From Epiperipatus broadwayi (lineage: Eukaryota; Onychophora; Udeonychophora; Euonychophora; Peripatidae), in NCBI GenBank assembly GCA_028023455.1, contig JAQFVV010012394.1, positions 26,237,053 to 26,301,052 on the forward strand: DNA of 64,000 nucleotides, given 5' to 3'. The notes beneath the pieces are model-generated. The model searched no databases. It saw only the letters and a list, made by a program, of their open reading frames with translations, and was not told the DNA's origin. The position numbers and the translations under genes are program-made. The stretch's first letter is position 1, and every line of letters begins with the position of its first letter. Of the stretch, positions 56,501 to 64,000 are shown piece after piece.

Positions 56501-56676
56501 ATCTCAACTTACCTTTAACTAATAAACTAATCCAGATTCCATTTTATCGTGAACAGAATGAGCACTCATCATCATTGACCAATAGGTTATCTCAACTTAC
56601 CTTTAACTAATGGACTAGTCCAGATTTCATTTTATCGTAAACAGAATGAGCACTCATCATCATTGACCAATAGGTA
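56501..56676 (+). repeat. Tandem duplication of 88 bp
   Basis: Two adjacent copies (atctcaacttacctttaact to catcattgaccaatagg) differ at only a handful of positions, so the duplication is recent. No motif recognised. Confidence 0.9.
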
Positions 56677-56679
56677 TAT

Positions 56680-57310
56680 GAATAGATAAGATATATTCAA
56701 CAGTGCCAATAAGTGATGATGCTCAGTGAATCCATTTGTTTTCGTTATGGAAAGGATCTAGTTATAAATAGTAAGTCCAGTTGAAAGTAAAGTCTGGAAA
56801 CAATAATTTACTGCCAAACCTGAATGGCATTATGAATATTGTCCACAATATAGTTAAAGCATTTAGGCAAGATAACTTTAAAACTGGACGCTGGTAGAAT
56901 CTAATTCAGATATGAGCTATGCTGTCACAGAACAACTGTGTTATTGTATCTACTGACAAAGCAAGTTGTCCCGGTACAGCTGGAAGTGGTAGGTAAGCTC
57001 AGAGAGTACCTGAAATCCTTTAAAGAAATAGTTGCATGGCAACTAAACACTATATCAAGCCACTAGTACCAGATGAAGGTATATATTGTAAATATGCATT
57101 TGTATATTTGTTTTAATTAAAAAATATTATATATGTATAATCAAGCCTAAACACCATTTACAAAATAATGCTGTATTAAACACAAATTGTTGCATTTTAC
57201 TCTATAAGTAGACATTTTTCCACTTGTCTAATTTTGAGAACTAATTCAGAGCAAGTCTGTATTGTTTTTAACATTTATTTTCAATTTAATAATGACATAA
57301 TTTACAAGCA
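56680..57310. other. No gene recognised
   Basis: More balanced composition at 56680-57050, but no frame or motif that I can identify. Confidence 0.45.
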
Positions 57311-57315
57311 CAGTT

Positions 57316-58062
57316 TTCATTAGTAATTTTTAATCAGAAGATGATTAGCTTTGACATGCACTGTTTAATCATGTTATTGATTCAGTAATGTTATAGTGAA
57401 TATTCAAAACACTCTCAAACTCAAATGCAAGATAGAGACTTTTAAAAGGTGAGAACGGCCATCTTATCTGTGTACCTAATGCAATTATATAGACCAATCT
57501 AAAGCATTTTGGAATGAAAGCATAAAGATTTAATCTTCATAACTTTACTTCCATTTCATTATTAATATATAGTTAAACCCAGTGCAATTTAAATATTATA
57601 TAATGTTAGAATCAATTTAGCACGGCTTTCTTTAGTAATAACATCAGCGAGTTAATAACATGATAAACAGCACATGTAGAAGGCTTATTATCTTTTGATT
57701 AAGAATTACTAATGAAAATTACACTTGTAAATTATATCATTATTAAATTGATTTTAAGATAATTTAATATTTACCAGTTGTAAATTTGAAATTTTGCTGG
57801 GTTTAACTATAAATCAAAAATGTAATGGGCATAAAGTTGTGAAGATTAAGTCTTCATGCTATCATTCCAAAATGTTTTAGATTGGCCTATATAATTGCAT
57901 TTGGGTACAAAGTTAAGATGGCCATTCTTATCTTTTAAAAGTCTCTAGCTTGCATTTGGATTTGAGACTATCCTGTATACTCATTATAATAATGGTGAAT
58001 TAATAGTATGATTAAACAGTGCATGTCGAAGGCTAATTATTATCTGATTAAGAATAACTTTT
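57316..58062. mobile_element. Long foldback element with a third internal copy of its terminus
   Basis: Arms of about 270 bp: left arm tracts ttagctttgacatgcactgt, atgcaagatagagacttt, ggccatcttatc, agttaaacccag recur in reverse at the right (ctgggtttaact, gatggccattcttatc, agtctctagcttgcat, gcatgtcgaaggctaatta). In the spacer, 57653-57718 matches the right terminus again (aacatgataaacagcacatg to aattactaatgaaaat). So the terminal 65 bp occur three times. No coding frame. Confidence 0.8.
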
Positions 58063-58069
58063 ATTTTAT

Positions 58070-59095
58070 AACTGTTCATTATTTCTAAGTTTTGTTTTGT
58101 TTTTTTTTTTAATTAATTTTGCCAATGAAATTAACAAAATAAAAAAAAGGTAAATGACATCATTTCTAATTTATTCAAATTTGAAAAGTTTTCTGTTTAA
58201 TTCCAAACATTAATAAGGAAAACAAATTAAGCAATAAGATTACAGAATATAAAGATATTGTGAAAGATGAAGACAATGTTCTACTCTCAAGGCATTTTTT
58301 TTAATTTTCAATTTTTTTGATTAGATATATTTAAAAGGGATTTGAACACAGACTTTCAAAATCCCTTCAGTCATCAATTCTATCTTATATAACTGATACA
58401 TATGACCAATCCCCTTTAATTACACCTACTTTAAGTATATACACTGTACTTGTATTTAAATATTTTTTGGGTTGCATATAGTTCCAAAAATTAAATATAG
58501 TTACAATTTAATACTGCTAAATAGCAGTACCATAAAGATTATTAAATAGAATTTAAAATGTAAATGTTTTGTTAATTTTTGTGCTAAAATTGTTTGCAAC
58601 TTCTAAAAAAAGTATCGTTCTCAGGAATGTATATGAACACAGAATGTCAATTTAATACAAAATTGCAAAGTGAATAAATATTGAGTACAAGATTTCATCA
58701 CACAGATAAGATAAATAAAAGCATATAAAATCCAGATGAAAATGAAGATTTAAAAATCTCATTGAAAGAAATAATATTTAAATTTTAACATTGTTTAATA
58801 ATATACTATAGAAATTTTTTTTCCTATAATACATTATTTTATTATAAAAATATTAAATATTACTTATCTTTAGCATGCTTTATTTTATATACAGATTAAC
58901 TGTAGCACAAAGTGTAGATGCATCTAAATCCATAGTACAAAAATTGACACCCAAATAATAACATGTTAATCCTAAAGAACGTACTATTGTAGAGTCACAA
59001 TTTGGGATGAAAAGCAAATAAAAAGTAGTAGACTTTCCAAAAAAAAATATTTGTAGTAGTAAATTTGGCTGTTGTTTTTGATAGAGGAGATAGAC
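58070..59095. other. No gene recognised
   Basis: AT-rich. On the minus strand at about 58335 there is a B-box-like GTTCAAATCCC without a convincing A box. A 72-residue minus-strand frame at 58880-59098 lies antisense to the adjacent LINE remnant. Confidence 0.45.
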
Positions 59096-59099
59096 CATG

Positions 59100-59290
59100 T
59101 CTAGGTAGACTTTATTTACATTATATAGATTATTTCAAAGACACTCTGCAGAAGTGTGATATTGATTGTTTCCATTGGGAGTGAAAAACAATGGACATTA
59201 TAATTAGGTGTTGCAATCTTTCAAAAAGTAAAATTCACTGCAGAATTAAAAGATGGCTTCATAAAGCAGTTAAAAACAAACTAAAGCATT
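59100..59290 (+). pseudogene. LINE C-terminal remnant (YKD-type family G)
   Basis: Plus-strand translation LYLHYIDYFKDTLQKCDIDC followed by FHWE matches YKDYFKD-x-L-x-KC-x-ID-x3-WE of the family; a stop and frameshifts follow. Short, 5'-truncated, dead. Confidence 0.65.
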
Positions 59291-59294
59291 AGTA

Positions 59295-60045
59295 TAGTAT
59301 ATATATATGGAGTATCTGCACTTCATGGATCAGTTTCCATAATCTTCAGAAAATTAATTCAATGTATTATTATCTTATTATCATTAATATTTCTTTTTGT
59401 CTACTGAGTTTGAAAGCTATATTCACTTGTAAATGGCTTCTTATAAATGTGGCATTTTATAATTTTACGAACTATTCAGGACATCATTAGTTTATGTTTT
59501 CAACTGTGAGAAAAATAAAATTTTGTATATTTTCCAAGTAATGTAGAAAAGATTTTCCTTTATTAATAAAGAATTAACAATACCAAATATATATTTTCAG
59601 TATCGGCACAATTATTTTTAATAGTCCTACTTCCCTTATAGATTTACCTTTTTTTAAACTAAAAAAATAAAATATGAGCATAAAAATATCCAATTCAGTG
59701 CAATTAATACAAAAGTATTACAACGATACAGCATACACTGCAATGATAGTGAAGAGCAGTGGTAAATTATTTCTCACTGTAAACATGTTTCAAGTTCATT
59801 GTCTGAAGGCTGGTAAAAGAAGTAATAAAATATTATGACTCAAAGATAACACTAGAATTAATTTAATTCATTAATAAAATATATTTCTTTCCTTACTGTC
59901 TATAGATTTGGGAGAACACTGGGGTTTTTTTTTTTTTTTGGGGGGGGGGATAAATGCATGCTTATTGTTGGCATAAAAGGCAATCACAATATTGATGCTA
60001 ATATGAAAAAAACAGAGGTATAAGTATGCAAACAAAGTGTAGATT
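59295..60045. other. No gene; junction of long T and G runs
   Basis: AT-rich spacer with a T15 run passing directly into G10 at about 59925-59949. A 93-residue minus-strand frame spans this homopolymer and is incidental. Confidence 0.5.
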
Positions 60046-60049
60046 ATGA

Positions 60050-60490
60050 AATTTGTGATATGATCTGTTGCAACATATGGTTGTGAGACATGGACATCAA
60101 GAAAAGCAGAAAAAAGTAGGGAATTGATTCCTTTGAAATGAAATGTTGTCAAAGAATGCCTGTAGTGCTCTGAATGAGTAATAAAACTAATGAATGAACT
60201 TTGCTGAAGTCACAAAGACAACTATTGGAAATGGTAAAGTGACAAAAGTTACACTACTTTGGAAATTTGATGAGACAGTGAACATAGTACAAAGAAGTAA
60301 CATGTTTAGAATTATGAATGAGTCAAAAACAAACAAATGATTAAGAGTCTTATGGATGAGTAGCATCACAGAATAGATGTGGTTAACAATTTTGAAAGAT
60401 TGTCAAAAAGCTAAGGAAAGAATACCTGGAAGTGATTCATTCACTCTGTCATCCACTAGTTAAAACATTGTCAAAAACAATAGATCAGAC
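60050..60490 (+). pseudogene. LINE ORF2 C-terminal remnant (YGCETW family)
   Basis: Plus strand: ATYGCETWTSRKAEKSREL, then in other frames LLKSQRQLLEMVK, LHYFGNLMRQ and SLMDE-, RIDVVNNFERLSK-like pieces. This fits the YGCETW to R-x2-W-GH-x2-R region after the reverse transcriptase of RTE-like LINEs. Many stops. The GAT-rich end near 60493 may be its simple tail. Confidence 0.65.
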
Positions 60491-60499
60491 TGATGATGA

Positions 60500-60695
60500 T
60501 GATTTTGAGTTTATGAATTTTATAAACAGAAATTGTTAAAGTCAGAATCAAAACAAACAGCTTGACATTTTGGTGTTTTTATGATAATAATATGTAGTTA
60601 TTACCTGAATAAAGAAAAGAAATAGTAAAAATAAAACATGGCAGATATTTCTAACACCCTTCTACGGAAAATAATAATGTAAAAGCCAATATTTC
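60500..60695. other. Spacer
   Basis: AT-rich, nothing recognised. Confidence 0.4.
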
Positions 60696-60699
60696 AACA

Positions 60700-60965
60700 G
60701 CATATTCTTTTCTTCATAGTTCATGCCAACTACAGCAATCTATGCTGTCCTATCCAATATCACTAGAGTAGTTTCAACCTTATGTCTTTCATCAGTGAGG
60801 AGATTTGAATCTTGGACCAGAGTTTGAGTTTTTAAAATCTAAATACCCTCTTTCTGATAGCCAGCATTTACTGCTGTTTCACTACCAAATTATCAGCTCA
60901 ATTCGAAAAATAAAAATGTTTTCAATCTAAGCCAACTTGTCTGTATAGTCATATACATCTGAAAC
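60700..60965. mobile_element. Diverged family B copy
   Basis: Has ccaactacagcaatctatg, ctatccaatatcactagag, gtagtttcaaccttatg, tttcatcagtgaggag and the inner tracts tgtatagtcatatacatctg and ttcagtata shared with the loop of the palindrome at 15.7-16.4 kb. No second arm is seen here. Confidence 0.6.
60760..60801 (-). ncRNA. Decayed hammerhead-like motif
   Basis: On the minus strand: UCCUCA, CUGAUGA, stem II starting AA and ending UU, GAAAC, UA, then CUC in place of GUC. The downstream stem I strand (UAGUGA) pairs poorly with UCCUCA. The core is otherwise intact; probably inactive. Confidence 0.45.
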
Positions 60966-61069
60966 TTGTTCAGTATATATATATATATATATAGTGTCCT
61001 TAACTTGCTTAACAACCATAGGCTTTTCTATTCTATGGCCAGGATTGGTATAAAATCAATAAAATATTA

Positions 61070-61260
61070 CTATAACTCCATCACATGGCTTCAGCTTACT
61101 CATTGCTCTTTCAGCAACAAATTTTTTTTCCACACATCTATGCCACCTACAGTAAATTTAAGAAACTAATAGATGCCAACCGATAATCCTTAATAAATAA
61201 GACGAATACTGAATAGAGATTTATTAAGCACGAACATCTGGAGATGGGACAGAAGTGTGA
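61070..61260 (+). mobile_element. Fragment of the 25.5-kb foldback subgroup
   Basis: Shares tcacatggcttcagcttac-like start, attgctctttcagcaaca, tatgccacctacagtaaat, aaactaatagatgcca and a tattaagcacgaacatctgg end with the element at 25.5-26.3 kb. Confidence 0.55.
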
Positions 61261-61418
61261 AGAAAAAATATACTCCTAAAACAGCAATGAATAAGCAGAA
61301 GTCATATGATTGAGTCATGAGATATTTTATTTTCTTCAAAAGATAATATTTACAAGGCTGGTCAATTACTTAAGATTAATGATTTTTTTTTTTGTTTGAT
61401 CTCAAGCTAAGAATAGCT

Positions 61419-61790
61419 CGATATTTATTCACTTTTCAAAATTGGATGAAAATCGGCCATGAGCTTGTTGGAACCAGAAGAGAAATCTCCAACTACTGCC
61501 CAGATTCAAATCCCAGCTCATAGACCAGGCAAGCTCTCTAAGAGTAATACTAATATAATATTAAGATAAAATAATTGGGGGAAATGTGTTATTAGATAAA
61601 AATAACTGGATGTTTATTAACTTTTCAAAATTGGATGAATATAGCTGAATCGGTCATGAGGCGATACCTAAAAGAAATAGCCTGAGCTTGCTGGAACCAG
61701 AAGATAAATCTCCATCTTCTGCCCAGATTCAAATCCCAGCTCATAAACTAGGCAAGATATCCAGGAATAATAGTACTATAATGCTGTTTT
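61419..61790 (+). repeat. Tandem duplication of about 185 bp with tRNA B-box-like motifs
   Basis: Both copies have tattcacttttcaaaattgg / tattaacttttcaaaattgg, gagcttgttggaaccagaag / gagcttgctggaaccagaag, and cagattcaaatcccagctca. The last holds GATTCAAATCC, an exact fit to the Pol III B-box consensus; no matching A box is clear. The second copy carries an extra stretch near 61660. Possibly an old tRNA-derived SINE duplicated in tandem. Confidence 0.7.
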
Positions 61791-61799
61791 TAGAAAAAA

Positions 61800-62545
61800 A
61801 TAATTGAAAAAAAAAGGAAGTTAAGTAAACATGATGTAAAAAAAAAGAGAGAATGGAAAGGGAGATAAGTAATAAAATGGAGTAATTTTAGATTCTTAAT
61901 TAATTATTATTATGAAAGATATTACTGGACATACAAGTGCACTTCTCTGCAGTTGCTTCTTGTTCTTTCACATATTCTCCCACCAGATAACAGATGATAT
62001 CTCATAGAGAATAATCTATTAAGCAGAACCAACTTGCTCATAACTCTTAAGATATAGTTTCACTGATTAAGATTAATCTCAAATCAAGATTCCTTGCTTG
62101 GATGTTTAATCAAGAATCTACAATCAAAGAATTATGGCATAAAAAGTGGAATTCTTATGAAATTCCAAACAAATTTATTTTTTCTGGATCCAACCATAAA
62201 GCTAGATGGATTTAATCTTTTTGGATGCAACCAGAGTTTCATCAATAGCTTTAGGTTAGCCATAATTATTGCACTCACTTACTTCATAAATGGAATTTAG
62301 CCTTCACTAATTGACGTACATGTAAGCACATACAGACCATGAAGCAAATAATTAATTATTGTGAAATCTATGACTGTAATGGCAGAATTAAAGAACTTAA
62401 TAAAGCCACTAGTGAGTCTATCTCCTAGTTGGAATCTCTACAGGTCCCTTTATGATATTGTGATATTAGTTAAGCTATCCAAAAAAGTCCATATGCTAAA
62501 TAATAAATAAATCATTTAAAAAACATAAACCTAAGATGGGAAGAA
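61800..62545. other. No gene recognised
   Basis: AT-rich; the 68-residue frame at 62094-62300 has no motif. Confidence 0.5.
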
Positions 62546-62692
62546 TACTAAACCACCATTTCCTATGCTTACACAAACTGTTAATGCAGCAAGTTCTCTA
62601 TACAGTAGTGCCACCCAGTGTGAGTCTTAGTAATCAATGGATGCAAAAAACTTTATATATAAAATCTCTATCTAGTGCCCATTCATCTAATA

Positions 62693-62726
62693 TCCCCAGA
62701 CTGTTTGTGGCTTTTATCAGTGAAAA
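62693..62726 (-). ncRNA. Hammerhead-like motif remnant, left arm
   Basis: On the minus strand CUGAUAA stands for CUGAUGA, stem II keeps AAGCCACAA, the GAAAC block is deleted to AAAC, and GUC with UGGGGA remain. Inactive by inspection. Confidence 0.4.
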
Positions 62727-63046
62727 GCCTTGAATGTGAGAGCACTGCACTTAGATCTTACAATATAATGCAACCCTCCAGCAACCATTTTGTGATCATT
62801 TGATGTTTTAATGGTTTTATACCAATCCTGTCTGGATAAAGGTGACTGCGATTTTTAAAAAAAACACATCAAAATGTATAGATACTAAACTTGGTTCAAA
62901 TATGTCTATAGAAACGACTGAACTTGGACTGAAACTGTTTTCATATTGAAATCATAGCTTTATTGTCAAGTAAATGAATAATAGATGGCTGCTGGAGGGT
63001 TGCATTAGATCCCAAGCTCTAGTTGCAGTGCTTTCAGATTCAAGGC

Positions 63047-63088
63047 TCCTCACTGATGAAAGCCACAAGCTAGAAACTAGGCTGGTGA
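63047..63088 (+). ncRNA. Hammerhead-like motif, right arm
   Basis: UCCUCA, CUGAUGA, AGC/GCU stem II with CACAA loop, GAAAC, UA, then GGC where GUC is expected, followed by UGGUGA. The core is complete apart from the U to G change at the cleavage triplet, which should block self-cleavage. Confidence 0.55.
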
Positions 63089-63209
63089 TATTGGATGAGC
63101 AAGCACTAGATAAGGATTTTATGCACAAACCCTCTTGCATCCATTGATTATAAGGCTTGCACTGGGTGGCACTACTACATGGAGAGAGTTCTACTCTAAA
63201 ATGAGAAGA

Positions 63210-63855
63210 CAAGAGAGAGATAATGAATTTTAACAGATAGATGGAAAAAAAACTTGAAGTAAAAATTTATGATATGAAGCTTTGCCACATTATGGATTGA
63301 TATTGACTCCTAATGTCAATGTACGTGTATAAATAAATAAAATCCAAATTTTAAAAAGGTTACACACATTTATAAGAGATTGTAGGAAGGAAATTAACGC
63401 GTGGAAAGTATTTTTATTAATATCGCACGCAACGCAAAAATTATTTCTTTATTTATTTTGTATCATTTTACTGCGTTACTTTTAAATTTTCTTTTCATCA
63501 AAGTGATGAAATAATTTATACTTTAATGTCGGTAACCATGGTAACAAAAAAAACATATTTCACTTTATTCGGTAATAATGATTTAAAATTGGGCCTAAGA
63601 GACTTTTTAAAAATTGCTCAGACAATATTCGATAGACTGATAGAGGTCAGTGATAGATATTTATTAATTGTTTTATTCACTTCGATCATAGAAGAATAAT
63701 TTCAATTCCCAAAAGCAATTTAAAAGAAAACAAAATATACTTGGGAGAATTGAGAAAATAAATTATCAATTAACAGTAAATATCTATCATTTTGATCATG
63801 TTAGAGATGTCTTTATGGCGCGCCTTTAAATCCGAAATCGGATTATAATTGCAGA
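63210..63855. other. No gene recognised
   Basis: AT-rich spacer; nothing named. Confidence 0.5.
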
Positions 63856-63857
63856 TT

Positions 63858-63990
63858 ATCAAATGGTTTATTGCTCAGGAGTTTATATGAAAATTCCCAT
63901 GTAGTTTGATTATAGGATATGATAAACACAAGCTGAAAACAATGAATCACCAAGTTTAGAGTCTGCAACTCTACCATGCAAAACACTTAA
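63858..63990 (+). repeat. Solo copy of family C at the window end
   Basis: Begins atcaaatggtttattgctca and ggagtttatatgaaaattcc, ends agtttagagtctgcaactct and accatgcaaaacac. Follows the array unit in order, with substitutions in the middle. Confidence 0.65.
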
Positions 63991-64000
63991 TATAATGACG

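Larger units (their letters stand above)
62550..63205. mobile_element. Family B palindromic element with both arms
   Basis: Left arm from the terminus accatttcctatgcttacac through ctctatacagtagtgccacc and agtaatcaatggatgcaa to atgcaaccctccagcaac. Right arm in reverse from gctgctggagggttgcatta through gctcctcactgatgaaagcc and catccattgattataaggc to ggtggcactactacatgg. The loop has acatcaaaatgtatagat, as in the 16-kb element. Two incidental frames (65 and 86 residues) run through the arms. Confidence 0.8.

Noticed and set aside
58335-58440. A tRNA-derived SINE on the minus strand
   Set aside because: A B-box-like GTTCAAATCCC is present, but no A box at the right distance, no tail and no second copy.

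Overview
This is an A+T-rich (about 70% by eye, not counted) nuclear window from an invertebrate animal. The evidence is the density of animal-type retroelements (Penelope-like, RTE-like, Jockey-like, Gypsy-like), tRNA-derived SINEs, hAT-type and foldback DNA elements, microsatellites, and no prokaryote-like gene packing. The species cannot be fixed from sequence alone. I found no convincing host protein-coding exon, rRNA or functional tRNA gene. The window looks intergenic or intronic and is built from nested, mostly decayed mobile elements in unique AT-rich DNA.

Layout. 0-0.9 kb: 3' end of a Penelope-like element with a GIY-YIG nuclease, then a relic of the main repeat family (called B here). 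2.4-12.4 kb: decayed LINE ends (2.5, 3.1, 10.1, 11.6 kb) and a hairpin transposon (8.55 kb). 13-18 kb: a (TA)n(GA)n tract, RTE-like reverse transcriptase remains, a palindromic B element interrupted by another LINE, and a tRNA-derived SINE with target-site duplication. 20.6-23.4 kb: two LINE ends, then an 11-unit tandem array of a SINE-like unit (family C). 23.7-30.6 kb: more B and C copies. 33.0-36.1 kb: a Gypsy-like LTR retrotransposon relic on the minus strand, carrying a hAT MITE with a perfect 8-bp target duplication and a B insertion. 36.9-39.1 kb: a near-perfect palindrome and a 1.2-kb inverted-repeat element with a telomere-like array in its centre. 43.8-44.3 kb: a nearly C/G-free block. 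45.6-51.4 kb: a B-related foldback, LINE ends with an internal minisatellite, and a nested LINE insertion. 53.8-63.99 kb: further inverted-repeat elements, LINE ends, B and C copies.

Main discovery. The segment of family B that stays conserved between diverged copies has the layout of a type I hammerhead ribozyme: a stem I strand (UCCUCA), CUGAUGA, a short stem II hairpin, GAAAC, a minimal stem III, an NUH cleavage triplet (GUC, GUU, AUC), then the complementary stem I strand (UGGGGA). At least four copies keep nearly all core positions. A diverged foldback at 45.6 kb keeps the layout with different but paired stem I bases (CCUCA/UGAGG). Several B elements are long palindromes; one carries recognisable motifs in both arms on opposite strands, and others have a decayed or half motif in the second arm. 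Hammerheads are known in Penelope-like elements and in small non-autonomous retrozymes, so B is best read as a decaying hammerhead-bearing non-autonomous retroelement family rearranged into foldback form. This rests on manual folding and needs a covariance-model search.
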